From Copromyces sp. CBS 386.78 (taxonomy: Eukaryota > Ascomycota > Sordariomycetes > Sordariales > Sordariaceae): a stretch of 64,000 nucleotides of DNA. Where the stretch lies: contig MU839117.1 in assembly GCA_030685235.1 (NCBI GenBank), positions 62,001 through 126,000 of the forward strand. The letters are read 5' to 3'. The position numbers were made by a program, and so were the translations under genes. Under the pieces are notes generated by a model, which saw only the letters and a list, made by a program, of their open reading frames with translations, was not told where the DNA came from and did not search any database. Positions 35,009-48,200 of this stretch are shown here, in pieces (position 1 is the stretch's first letter; each line of letters starts with the position of its first letter).

Positions 35009-35045
35009 GACTCTGGGGCTGAGTCTTCTTCGAAGGGGGGGGTAA
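35009..35045 (+). promoter_or_regulatory. Stem-loop plus polypurine tract before the gag-only 3' LTR
   Basis: GACTC (35009-35013) and GAGTC (35021-35025) with a 7-nt loop, then TTCTTCGAAGGGGGGGGTAA. Stem, spacing and tract match the Gypsy element while the loop differs. Confidence 0.7.
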
Positions 35046-35238
35046 TGTCACGGCTGGGCCAGACATGTGCCAGATCACATGGTTACTCTGATCTTCCATC
35101 TCATGTGTCGTCCTTCTTATAAGAACGTCACTCCTTCCATCCGATGTAACTAGCTTCTTCTTCCTTCTTCATCTTTACTTATTTATCAATTATGTCAGAT
35201 TATTCGTGTCCACCACTCGAGATCTACGTGCTGTGACA
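35046..35238 (+). repeat. Gag-only element 3' LTR (193 bp)
   Basis: Identical by eye to the 5' LTR; preceded by CGAAGGGGGGGGTAA, the polypurine tract. Confidence 0.95.
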
Positions 35239-35428
35239 ATAGATATTATAATAGAAATCGATTTTAGAAAGGGATTTTAGTAGTTTTGAGGTTTTGAAAT
35301 CCTTTATGGAATTTTTATGAAGAATGTAGTTATTTGATTGGTTAGATGGCGATTGTGGATCCTAGAAATTTTATAAGCCAGATTTGCGGGGATTTTAGGG
35401 CAAAACTGGTTCCGGGACATTCGAATAG

Positions 35429-35600
35429 TCTTGGACCAGAGGGACAAAGAAGGCGAGAGAGAGAAAAGATAATATTATATTGAAGAAGGAAACAGAGCTA
35501 CGAACGATCGCAGGGAAAAACTAATTAAGCGTAATACTAAGAAGAAGTAGGCCCAGCCCAGCAAGCACGGCTAAAGATCGTAAGCCGGCTAAATATAAGA
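35429..35600 (-). repeat. Copia-B 3' LTR (172 bp)
   Basis: Direct repeat of 52138-52309; all differences I saw are transitions. Preceded on the plus strand by TSD AATAG. Confidence 0.9.
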
Positions 35601-35609
35601 TAGCCCCTC

Positions 35610-38600
35610 CAATACTAGAAAATACATAAGAAAAAACAAGCAACTATCTATATATAGATCCCAAATATCGCTATCTTTTTAAATAATTACTTGTACCGAA
35701 AACCCGCGCTCTAGCCCCTATTATCTTTTATTAATCTATTTTAAATCGTTTTAAAAAATAATACTATACCCAATTATTATACGAAACGTTTGTATACTAT
35801 TTTATCCAATCTTTTAATTAACCTATTAATAACTATATCCTTACTAACGACGTAAATTAAGTAAAAATCTCCTTTCGCTACTATACTAATAATTTATTTA
35901 TAACGAAGATCCAAATAATAAGTACAGGTAGTCTAGGCTAGGTTAAATACAATATACCTAGTATTTACTAAATTTATAAATAAAATTTACAATTCTAACT
36001 AATTAAACCCTACTTCTTTCAATACGTTTCTAGCCTAATATAAAACCTTTACTATAGGAATCAAATTAACGAATTCCACTTTTAAAGTCGATAGTATAAC
36101 TAAAATCTATTTCTTTAATTTCTAAATAATTAATATACCCGCTAATATAACTATATATCCTCTAACCGAAATTCTCGTAAGCAAATCGTTCGCGAAGGAG
36201 GCATCGTTATAGGTATAGAATTTTAGGTTGTCGATAGGAAACCGGCTACCGCATTTTAAACCCCTATTAAAATTAGCGTTAAAATACCGCTATAAATACT
36301 AATTCAACTTTCAATATTCTTTTGAAAAGCCCGCGTTAGCCTTATATAACTTTATAACTATATATATAATATTTAGTCTTATATAGAAGGACAGAAAGTT
36401 TAGGCTACTTGTCTATTCTTAATAATCCTTCGTTATACTAATAATCTCGTTAACCTCCTATCCGGGTTTTAATAGGTCGAACTTATTAAGTAGCTATAGG
36501 GTAGAGACTACGTTCAACTTTCCCTTATCGAAACGTTTTATAATCTTCTTTAAATATATTTTTTAATAAAAATAAATATAATAATTAGGTCGGTTTCTAA
36601 TAATTAAATAATTTAAAAAAGAAGAAGCGTTACTAATATCCTTCAATTCGAATACTATATTAAAGGCACTAGTAACGACGTTAATAGCCGCTTAAGTTAG
36701 ACTGGCAATTAAAAGGTCATCGATATATAGAAAGATAATAATACTTATCTTCTCGTTCTTAAATATATAACTATTTATAATAAACGGTTCGAAACCGAGA
36801 ACCTTTATTTCTAAGGTTATTATTTTATACTACTAGATCGCTAATTTCTATAAACTATATAATACTTTATTAAATCGATAAATTCTTCTAATATTATTTT
36901 CGAAGCCCATCGGTTATTTAATATAAATAATTTCGTTTTTAAATACTAGGGTATTCAAATACGCCGCTACTATATTAAATTAGCGGTATTCTAAGTCTAT
37001 AATCGCTACTAATACAATAAAGATCTTTATACTAGACGTATAAACAATAGCCGAATATACTTCGTACAGTATATAATTACTATATTTAAAATTGCCGTAT
37101 GTAATCCATTTTACCCTATTCTTCAACTATTCGCCAATTATTATAAACTTCTAATTTAATACCTATTTACCCGGTATAACCTTAATACCATCTAGTAAAT
37201 CAATAAGATCCCATATACCGAACACTATTAATTTATCTACTTACTCCTTTATTACCGGATATTATAAAATTTTAAAATCGCTTTATTTAATAATATTTTT
37301 ATATAATTTTAATAAGTAGGGTACTTAACCAATTATAATTAAAAATAGGTAAAAATCTATTTCAACTAACAATTTTAAATCTATATCCTCTACAACGATT
37401 AAAGTAATAGTAGTATAATACTTCGCCACCTTATTACCTCTCATTACTAAATTACTATTGAAATCGTATATATTTTATTAATTATTCTTATTCTATAGTT
37501 CGCAACAGGGTTTCAAAAACCTCGTAAGTAACAGAATAAATAACGGACTAATTACCTTACATTTTATTAATATCCTTCGTTTAAAGGGAGGATATAATAT
37601 ATTTAAAATTGTAAATTCGCTATCTTTATTAAGGAAAATACTTAGTATTATATTTATATAGTCCTCTATCTCTTCGTCTTCGTCTATTAGTAGTAGGATA
37701 AAGTTTTCAATTAATTAAATACTTATAGGAAGTTAGAATAATCCGTCTAATATAGTATTAAATATTAGGTAGGCGCTTAGGGCAGTTAAAATTTTCTAGG
37801 TAGGCGCTATAAATATTGTACTTTAAATCGATATAAACGGTATTATCGAAATTCGAAGAAAGGAAATATCTCCTATATTAAAATATATTTCGTATTCGAA
37901 TATAAACGTAGTAGATCCCTTGTAGAAGTAGGTATTATTAAAGGTCGCTTTAAATAATATTAGAGTTAAATTTATATTAATAAGGTTTAATAGATATCTT
38001 TCTTCAATAAATCTAGTATTACGTATTCTAATTACTTTACCGCTATTATTTAATTGAATCTTATAGACCTTTCCCGTCAATTCTTCGTATCTATACAATT
38101 TTCCAACGATAGCTTTCGCTATTATCTTTCGGCCCTTAGGCCTTTATTTCCCGTTATTAATATAAATATAGGCTATAATTCTATATACCTTCAAATAATA
38201 AATATTAGGTTGGTATTAATTTACTAAGTAGCCGACTAATTTCGTAAAGACCTCTAATAGTAATATATTACCCAAAGCTAAATAGAAAAGCTAATTAAAA
38301 ATAAATATATAAGCCGCTTTAATAAATAGTTAATATAACTCTAGGAAGCCTACTTCGAAATTTAACGTACGGGCACCTTCTATAATAGTACGGCCGTAAC
38401 GTTCTAATATAGGATTCTATTCTAAGCAACTAAGGACCGTAATTACCAATATTTTACCGTACTCTCTACACTAAATTTTCAATTTATTAATCAAAAACTC
38501 TATACCGTTATCGATATAAACTACCTAAATAAAATAGTCTTCCCTTAGGCAGAGCCGGATATACCCAACGGATATAGTAAAACGCCTATATTTGCCTAAA

Positions 38601-38756
38601 GGAGTAGGAGATGCCATATTTACATACTATATCTAAGTTAAATACTAATTAAAATATTACTAATCTCAATACTAACCGAAATATATTATTATTAAAAATA
38701 ATTTCAAAACTACTTCTAACCGTCTTTATAACTTTAAACTCCTATTTTAACTATTA
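35610..38756 (-). pseudogene. Copia-B pol, 3' part: integrase C-half, RT, RNase H (RIPped)
   Basis: Minus-strand sense with Gln/Trp stops. The integrase catalytic region and the YIDD box are recognisable; the frames are otherwise AT-rich. The only open stretch, 37823-38098 on the minus strand (YRYEELTGKVYKIQLNNSG), lies in the linker between integrase and RT. It cannot be functional. Confidence 0.7.
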
Positions 38757-38775
38757 CTAACCCCCGACGGGGGGT
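38757..38775 (-). other. Helitron 3'-terminal hairpin and CTRR-like end
   Basis: The plus strand reads CTAACCCCCGACGGGGGGT; as the minus-strand 3' end this is a GC-rich hairpin abutting TTAG, followed by T. This is the expected Helitron end apart from one transition, although the hairpin is closer to the end than usual. Confidence 0.6.
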
Positions 38776-40899
38776 GCTATAAGGACGCCTATAGTATAGT
38801 AATATATAAGGACGCTTATATATTTCTATTAGTATTGTAGATCGTAATTATAGAGACCCTCTATTCGAATCCTATTTATAATTGTTATAATTATTTTTTT
38901 CTATTTCTATCTATTCCTATTTCTATATTACCCTCCTTTTACCCTCCTATTACCTCCCTATTATATCCTTACTTCCTTAATACCTAAAATTTTATCTAGT
39001 TAGCAATTAGCGGTTAGCGCGGGGGGGGGTTTTAATTAAGGGAAGAAATATAGGTACGCTGTAAAATATATTATCTTTCGGTCGTTATAAATAAGTACCC
39101 TATTACTACGGCGGGGTATTTATAAAGCGATTCGATTAGGGTGCGTAGAATAAGCCGTATTAAATTCCTTTTTTTTTAAGGAGGTATTTTCTTACTTTAT
39201 AATTATTTAAAACGGATTAGGAGAAGGAAAGAAAAGTCCGGAAGGGAAGGCGATTTTATAATATTAGCAGTAGTATTAGCGGTAGTAATAGGGGTAGTAT
39301 TAATTTAATAATAACTATTTAGAATTTTACGGCGGGAATTAGGGTTATTAGCAATAATAATAAGGGTAGTATTAATTTATTCTCCGTTTTTAATTATATA
39401 GCGCTTAACGGCCGGTTCGAAAATTTTACGGACGGCCTCTTTAACTATATTATTTTCAAAAATAATATTCGAATTGTAAAATTAGGTAGTAAACCAATTA
39501 TTAATTTTAAGGATAGTAAGTATGGCGACGGTGTTAATAGTTAATGAACGATTGGGGTAACGGTATTAATAATTGACGGTTAATAAACAATAAAAGAAGA
39601 GAGAATAAAAATATAAATTTAAATAATAGGATTATATATAAATTACTATTAATATTCCTTCCTTTTATTTATTAGATATTCTTTCCTTCTATTTACTAAA
39701 TATTTTTTCCTTTATTACTTCCTTTATTACTTATTATTGTAAAACGTACTTTTTAAAGAATTTCGGATATAGTAAAGCTAAATAGTATAAAAGGGGGTTA
39801 ATTACCTTTTAATTGCGGCGGTCTATTATTATTTCCTTCCTTTACTACTTATTACCGTAAGATATACCTTCTAAAGAATTTCGGATATAATAAAATTAAG
39901 TAGTATAAACGGGGGTTAATTACTTTTCAACCGCGGCGGTCTATTAAAATTAATATTCTTATAAAGTTTATTGCGAAGTCTTTTTATATTAATATTAGTA
40001 ATATTACTAACTTTAAAACTAGTAATATTATTAGTTCTATTAAGTTTGCCCCGTAATTTACCCCGTATTAGCCGAATATTATTAACGTCTCCTAATCCCA
40101 GTAGTAACTCCTGAAATTAGTTAGAAGCCGGAGGAGCGTTGAGGTTATTACGTATAAAGTATAGCGGTAACAGTTATCCGGGCTATAGTTATTAAGGTAT
40201 ACGTTTAGCGATATTTATAGTTCGATGGGTAGCGGTCTTAGTATTTTTAGTACGAAGAATTTCGAGCTCGAAAGGGTAATCGAATATAATACTTTCTAGT
40301 ATTTTAATATAAAATACTATTATATATAATAAACCTAGTATAAATTATTTAGTAGAAATATTGAATATTATTTTGTCGAAGGTTTAACCTTATATTTTAT
40401 ATATTATAATCGTATATATAATTATTAACGGGAATTGGATTCGTCTATATAGTAAGGCCCCTTTCGTAAATTTTCGAGTAGATTTAAATATGGGTATAAT
40501 ACGTACTAAATCCTAAATATTAGGATAAGTAGCTTTTATATTAATATTTTCCCAAATGTTTAAACCCTTATAATTGGAGAAATATATAAAAACGATAAAG
40601 GGGGGATTTTCGGTTTCTAAGTTATAATATAAAAGAAGTTAATAAGTTAATTAGTTATTAAATAAATACTAAATAATTTATTAGATATTATAATGAATAA
40701 TAATATTCTAAATAAAATTAATAATAGTATTAATAGTATTGTTAATTAAGTTAGCTATAATTTAGAGATTTTTTGTAAATATAATTTTAATACCTTTAAT
40801 AAAGGTAAAATTATTATACAAATTACTAATATCAGTATATTTAACGGTTTTGGCTATAGTAAAAGAATTAGTCGCTTTAGCGATAAAAATAGGGTAATT

Positions 40900-43800
40900 T
40901 AACCCTTCTATATACCGTTAATTATACTCGTTAACTATAGTATTAATAGGGTAAATATATAGGGTATTGTTAAATTTAATTTATTAGGGGATCGTTAAAA
41001 TTAATTTGCAACGGCTAGATAATAATTTTTAATTGGCTATAGTAGAATTGTTATTTCGTAATCCCTCTAAGGCCCTACGAAATAATATTTAATTATTACC
41101 CTATTAACGAATAATCTATTATAATTTAATATTCTAATCGAAATCTTTATATATTATACGGCTATTATACTATATTAAATCTAGTTTACTAACCTTCCTT
41201 TTACGTTTTTACTCTTCTATTTCATTAGGGAGATTTCCGTCCTTATCTTCCTAGCCTAGTATTTTAAGAGGGGTATTTAGGTCGTTGAAGAATTGAAGGG
41301 GTTTTTAATAGAATAGAAATTTCTATTTAATAGGGGGTAATTAGAAAAAGTCTCTAATTAATAGGATATTAGTACTACTAAACTTTTTACTTTAATTTTT
41401 AGGGAAGGTTTAACGGAAACGGTTATTAATAAAATATATATTCTGTATCCCGAGTATTGATTTCTCGTTAATAATAAAATATTTATAACCTTTAAAATTA
41501 TTTTATAATATAAATAGAAATTAACCTTTTAGGTTAGTTAGATTATTAATACTATATAGAAATTTTAGAAGGGAATATAGAATACCGCTTTCTATATTAT
41601 TAGTAGCTATATTAGTAGGGGTAGTACGGGCAATGGGGTTAATAAGACTATACTACGTAGCTATCTCTTTAAATTAATGTAAAAGTAGATAGATAAGATG
41701 CGATTTATTAATATTACTTCGACCGTTAATTTATATAAGTAATTAATTTAAATTCTAATTATTAAGTACGGTTTAATAATAATTAACGAATATATTAAAT
41801 ATTATTCGTTATTCGGTATTAAAACTATTAAAGGTTCGTTATAAAATAGGATTGGTATTAAGAAGGTTAAAATAGTTAATTCGATTCTTCTAATAGTCGA
41901 GCTTATTTAGAGGAATAAATTTTTAGAACCGGGTATAATTTTCGTACTAATTGTAATTAATATTAATAGGACGACGATTAAAAATAGTAATAAGATTATT
42001 ATTATTAAGGTTAATACAATTAGGGTTGTTTCTAACTATTTTTTCCTAATTAAATTAATTTAGCTATTCTTCTACGCTTTCTTTAAATTCTTTTTTAGGT
42101 TTAAGGGAAGGAAATTTATTATAATAATTATCCGGGTAAATTAGTTTATTAATATAAGTTTTTTAATAAAGTTCAAAGGTTTTATTAAAATTAGTAAACC
42201 GGATACTATTAATAATATAAAGATTATTAGGCCTTCGATAAGGATAATATAATATTAATTTAACCTAGTTATAATTCCTTCGACTTACAGCATCTTTTAT
42301 TTTATAAATAGGAAAGTAGTTAATAACCTTCTTTATAACTCGATTTATAAGAGGTTTAAGATATGATTTTTTATAATCGAATTTGGTAATAAATTCGAAT
42401 AATAAAATTTAAGTATAAGTATTATTACGGTTAATATACTTTTAATAAAGTAATTAAATTTATTAAGTTTAACCGGCGGTATTAATATAAATACTAACTA
42501 ATTTATTATTATTACTTTTAACCGTATTAAATATTGTTTAGTAATTTATTTAAAATATATTTGTATTAGGGTTAAGTATAATAGTACCCCTATTATTATA
42601 ATAACGATAATTTAAAGTAATAATATAGCGGGTGCTTTTTTAAAGAGGAAGGTTAAGTAGGATATAATAAATTTCCTAAGTAATTTAATCTCTTTTAGTA
42701 ATAAGTTTATTTATAAATTTTATTATAAATTGTTTAATTAAATTTCTAACGTTAATAATATAAGGGATTAATTCGTAAATAATCTCGTTATAAAATTTAA
42801 TATATTTTTTAGCCTTAGAAATATATTTAGTAACGTAATTAAATATAATATTTATATTAGTGTAAGGTTAAACGTCTATATTAGCTATTTAATTTAAAGT
42901 TATAAGAGGATTATATTAGTTGAGAATATTATTATTTCTTCTACTATCGAAAAGCTAGAACCCTAGGTTAATACGAATTGTAAAGAAGGGGTATTTATAA
43001 AACTTCCTAGGAAAGTAGAAGTAATAAACCTTTTATTTAGGTTTTAGAAGATTAGGGTTTAAAAATTAATGTAAATCGCTAGGAAAGGTATATATTTAAC
43101 GGCGAGTTCGAAGATAGTAAATATCGTTGTAAGTATATTGTTATATATAATTAATTAATATTGTAAATTCTTTAAAGGTAGGCTTAAATTCATTTATTTT
43201 CCTATTTAATATATTATTTCGATTAATTTAACGAGGGAGCTTTAAAATGGGGATTGGCCGATTCTAGGGGTTATTTTAATTGGTAGCGTTAATAGCAATA
43301 GTAGTAGTACCGGGAGGGGGTCCTTCGGGATTTTCTCCTTAAATAAAGTAAATAGCTAAATCCTATTTAATACCTTCTAGTATAGGGTTTTAAACTATAT
43401 AATAAAAACCTTATATTTTAATATATTGTCGTCGTACTTCGGGGTCTATAAAGTTAAGTACTATAATATCTTTAAATTAGTAAATATTATAGGTATAGCC
43501 GGTTCTTCGAACTTGGAACTCTAACCTCTATTAATAGTTATTAAATTTAAATTTGGGGATTAATATGTATTGTAAAAAGAGTTTAAACCTTTTATAGAAG
43601 TAATAAGTAACGATATAGGGGTTTTGAAGGATATTTCGTTGAAAAATAATATAACGTTTATTATCGGTAAAAGTTAGCTAAAGTTCGTAGTTTGGTATAT
43701 ATTTTACTAAGCTTTCCTAATATAAATCGGTTATATTAAAAGTTATAAATATAGTTAGCATACCTAAAAAGTTAATATATAATAATAATTTATAAAATTT

Positions 43801-45250
43801 TTTAATTTAATATAACCGAATGCTTCGAAGTTGGTTAGTAAAACGAATAATAGAATTAAAGAGCTTTATTAATTTAATAGATCGTACTTCGAAATAATTT
43901 TAAAAAGCTTTTTAATCGCTAAATATTTCCGTATTAAAATTACAGTTATTAACGTAGAACGAACTTTTACTATAAATTTAGGCACGTATAAGGGAATTGA
44001 AGGTAATATATTGAAATCTATTATATTTAGTAAACCGGCTATTATATTAGCGTATATAATATCGGATATATTTAATATATTTAATTTTCCTAGGCCGAAG
44101 TATAAAATATTCACCTATCCTTCGAAGATAAAGATTAGGGAATATTTAAAATAATAATATTTATTAGTAACGAAATTCGTTAATAAGTATATTATGAAGG
44201 GGGCCTTATTTGATATAGTATTGGCGAAGGGGTTTTCGAAGTGCCGGAGCCGGTATTAGAACTGTTGTTGGGTTGGGTATAGAAGCCGGATATTCCGGAG
44301 GCGGATCTAGACTAAATATTGGAATTGTAGCCAGAACTTTTGTAACCGGAGCCGAAGTAGGACTTAGAGCCGGAGCCGGAATTTCTTAAAGCCGTTAATT
44401 ATTCGGTAAATTTATAATATAGACTAGTAGAATATTCGGGTTTGATAGGGGATTCCTACGAAATTATGCCCGTAATTAATCGATATCCCTAAGCGGACGA
44501 TTTATAAGATTAAATATAGTATTAACTTTAATATTAATTTTAATTAATAATTCTTATCATACAACTTTTTAAAATTCATTAAAATCTTTAAATTTTATAT
44601 TATTAATATTAATACGGTTAATATTATCTAGGATATTATTATCTTCTAATAATTAATTAAGCCGGGCTTCGTTAATTTCGATATTTATATAGCCGGGATA
44701 ATATACTTTGAAGAATTTTAATTAAATTTCGATTTTGCGACGGCTAACTTTAAATTCGTTGCATATACGATTAATATTTAAGTAGTTATAGTAATTACGA
44801 AGCTAGATTAAAACGATATTAACTTCTTTAGGTAATTTAAGTAATTAAATACAAACGTATATAATATTTCGAAAGTAATTAATATAATAACTTTTATATT
44901 TACATTATTAACCGTTAAAAGTATAAATATCTAGTAATATATTAGTATAATAATAGAATAAATATATAAAGGTAATTTATTATAATATATATAGATTCGT
45001 AAAATAAATATTTCTTTATAAAGTTGAAGAGGGGGTAAGTAATATTTTTCGTCGTCTTCTATAAATATATTGAGGTTTATATTATTAGTAGTATTAAATT
45101 TGAAGGGTTCTTCGGGTTGTAAATTAGCGTTAGTACGGTAATAGCGTTTATAAATACTATAAGTATTAACCTTTAAATAAAACTACTATTTATTATAACG
45201 ATTATAACGTTTTTAAATTTTAGTATTTAATATAATTTAGTAATTACGAA
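40900..45250 (-). pseudogene. Helitron RepHel protein (DUF6570-like / Helitron_like_N / PIF1 helicase), RIPped
   Basis: Minus-strand sense throughout, with stops only at expected Gln/Trp/Arg positions. About 44600-45240: FYLKVNTYSIYKRYYRTNANLQPEEPF, then after a frame change INYFRNIIYV...LPKEVNIVLI...YYPGYINIEINEARLN, resembling the Helitron DUF6570 pattern. About 42600-43660: NILQNPYIVTYYFYKRF...FQVRRTGYTYN, the Helitron_like_N pattern in which the HxH metal-binding pair is now YTY (43489-43497). It continues with YLRTRR, YYFYFPRKF, ANIDV...YVTKYISKA and LLNLPLQKS. The helicase Walker A reads NGRSNINKS at 41701-41727, a RIPped GxxGTGKS, preceded by NTEQRIIFNIFVNHY-like sequence. Rolling-circle initiator plus 5'-3' helicase is the known role; it is dead here. 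Confidence 0.8.
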
Positions 45251-48200
45251 TTTATTAATAGTATTTATTTAGAATAGTGCGAATATTTATATCCCTGTTA
45301 TATTAAAAGTCTTATTTAAATTTAATATTAAGTACGTTAGGGAATTAAGGATTATTATATTCTAATAAAGGCTAAGGATATTTTAGGCCTAATAATTGAC
45401 ACCTTCTTCGATAGGTTAAAGGAATTAGTTAAATTGCCAGGATATAGAAAATAAATATAAATTTATTAATATTATAAATAAAGTTAGAGTTAGAAGTTGT
45501 ATTATTAAAGGGATTGCTATAATTAGAAATTAAATTATTTATAAGATTTCGTATTTATAAATTAGGAATTAGTCTAAATTAGAATAGGTTATTATATTTA
45601 TTAAAATTATAAAAATTATTATTTTTATTAGATTTAGGATCCTTATAATTTAATTACTAATATTATTAATAATAATTATATTCGCTTTATCTATATTTAT
45701 TAAAAAAGTCGCCGCGGGGAAAGTTTTAATAATAACTGAAGTAAACCTTATTTTCCTTTCGAATATTATAATAAAGATTAGTATAAATATATATTATATA
45801 AAATTAAATAACTAGATTACGGTTAATAAAGCGGCGGGTAATATTATATACTAGATATATAAAATATAATATTTCGGGGGTAAATTAATTAGTATCGTTA
45901 TTATTAACCAATTATATTAGGATAAATAATTTTGCTAGCTAAGGTAAAAATAAATTATTCCCCGACCTAAATTCGCCCTTATATAAAATATAATAGTTCC
46001 TTTCGTAGTAATCGCTATTAAGATAATCCGTACGAAGTATAATACTATTACAATAAGTATAGACTTTTCGTTGGGAAAAGATATTAATTAGGTCTTCTAC
46101 GTCCGCTATATAAAGTATATAGTTATTAATAACGGGATTACAATCGTAAACGTACCGGGAGTAACAATAATTAAAATAGATAAATTGATTATTAATAATA
46201 TAGAAGACGTAATAATTATTACTAGTATTATTACGGTCTTTAAAAGGCCGTATAATACGATAATTCAGGTAAGTAAATTGCTTATCGTTATTATAGAATT
46301 AGTAAAAACCGGTTATTAGGTTGTAATTAGTAATAGGGAGTATAAAGTAGTAACGGTAGTATATAAATCGTTTAAGGTCGTTAATTATAAATTTTAAATT
46401 AAGATATTATTATATAATTAATATAGTTAATAATAGAATAAGTATAATATTTTCTTCGTTTCGATAGCGATAACGATAATTACGTTGAATACAATCTCTT
46501 TTTCAGCGAGTTCGAATAGTCTCTTCGTTATTTTATTAAAGATTAATATTAATTAAATTATAAAGAGTTAAAGGGATAAAGGATATACTTATAAATATTA
46601 TTTACCGATTTTATATTAAATATTCTTTTTAATACAATTAGCTTTATATTAGATTATTTAAAATTATAGAATATAATTTCGGAAGTAGTAAATTGTATTA
46701 TTAGTAATTAGTTGAGTATTAAATTAAAGTAATTAGATTACTTAATTAATAAATTACTATAAATTTAAATTAGATTTTTAAATTAGTTGGGATTATATTA
46801 CTTATTATTAAAGTAGCTATTATAATTACTATTACCGTTATTTAGCTTCGAATTCTTAACGCGTAATAATATAACGTTGGCTTTATTATTATTACTAACG
46901 TTCAAAATTTATTAATTTTTATATAGAAATATTAACTTTTTTATTATTAAGACGTTAACATTTGGGATCGAGGCGTTAGAATACCGGGGCTTGAAGTCGG
47001 AATATAGGGGCCGGAAATTAGAATATTGGAAGTTGGAATACCGGAATTTAAGCCCGGGGCAGATTAGTATCGAAAAGATTAGTAATTGGGGGGCGGCAGT
47101 TAATTCGGGTTCAATTATTTTCCGGAGATAATAATATAGTATTGCTAGGGCTTCTTTTATTACCGATAATAGGATTAGCGGCGGTAGGTTTAACGGATTT
47201 TCGTTAATTAAAAATTAGCCGACGTTATTAAATATAATTTTAAAAGAGAAATATAATTAATTATTCATAATATAGCCTAATTACTAATTAATCTTCTAAT
47301 ATAATTTAAATTGTACCTACAACCCCCCGCGGCCTAAATTTTAATTTTCGAAGGTATTATTCACTTGTAAGTGGTAGAACGACGCAGTATATTAAGATTC
47401 CTAATAGGATTTACATATTTTGAAGGATTTACCGTTAAATAGATAATACCGGTTAATTAGTTAGCTAATAAGTAAAGTAAGGATATAAGGACTTACGAGG
47501 GTACATTTATTATAATAAATATTTTAAGTAATTATAATTAAATTCGGATTATTTTTACCAATAAATATTAATATTAGTTTACTCTTATTATACTATATAT
47601 ATTTCTAAATTTAAATTTATTCCTAATTATTAAATAGTAACGGCGGCTCTTAATTAGAATCTATCTTAATTGATTAGCTAATTAGATAAATAGTTGAATA
47701 TAAGATTAAATCGTAGTATTTTAATTAATAAATAAAAAGAATAAAAGCTAAAAAGCCAAAAAGAAATAGGATAATAACGTTACTCTTCTAATTTTAATTA
47801 AATAAACTTTATACCGATATATTAATATTAATATTTTCGTCCGGCTATTTTAGAAGAAAAATATTAATAGAAGAATTAATAAATAATAAAGAAAAGGCAA
47901 CTAACTTTTAAAATAGAATTCTAATTATTTAATATAATGCATTAAATTCCTATTCTAAGTCTTAATATAATCGAAACCTATTTTTATAATTATAAGGGGG
48001 AATATTTTTTTTCTCGCTATAATAATTATTTAATACGATATACCGCCGTAAGTTTACATTAATAAAATTGAGAACGCCGGTTAGTATAAATATTGACTAA
48101 AAAATAATAATAATATTAATTAAGAATAATAATAATATTAACCAAAATTAGTAATAATATTAGTACGATTATTAATTTCGTCGTTCGTCGCTTATATAAA

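Larger units (their letters stand above)
33062..35238 (+). mobile_element. Gag-only non-autonomous LTR retrotransposon, un-RIPped
   Basis: This is a 2177-bp element with 193-bp LTRs (33062-33254 and 35046-35238) that I read as identical, and TSD ATAGA (33057-33061 and 35239-35243). The termini are TGTCACGGCT...TGTGACA. The interior encodes one gag-like protein and lacks protease, RT and integrase. The 11-nt sequence TAAGTAAAGAT (33257-33267) is the exact complement of ATCTTTACTTA in the LTR (33187-33197), so it has a self-priming signal like the chromovirus. Normal composition and identical LTRs suggest a recent arrival. Confidence 0.95.

Noticed and set aside
39000..41000. Separate gene between the Helitron 3' end and its helicase
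   Set aside because: Open stretches on both strands are explained by RIP loss of CpA/TpG; no motif found.
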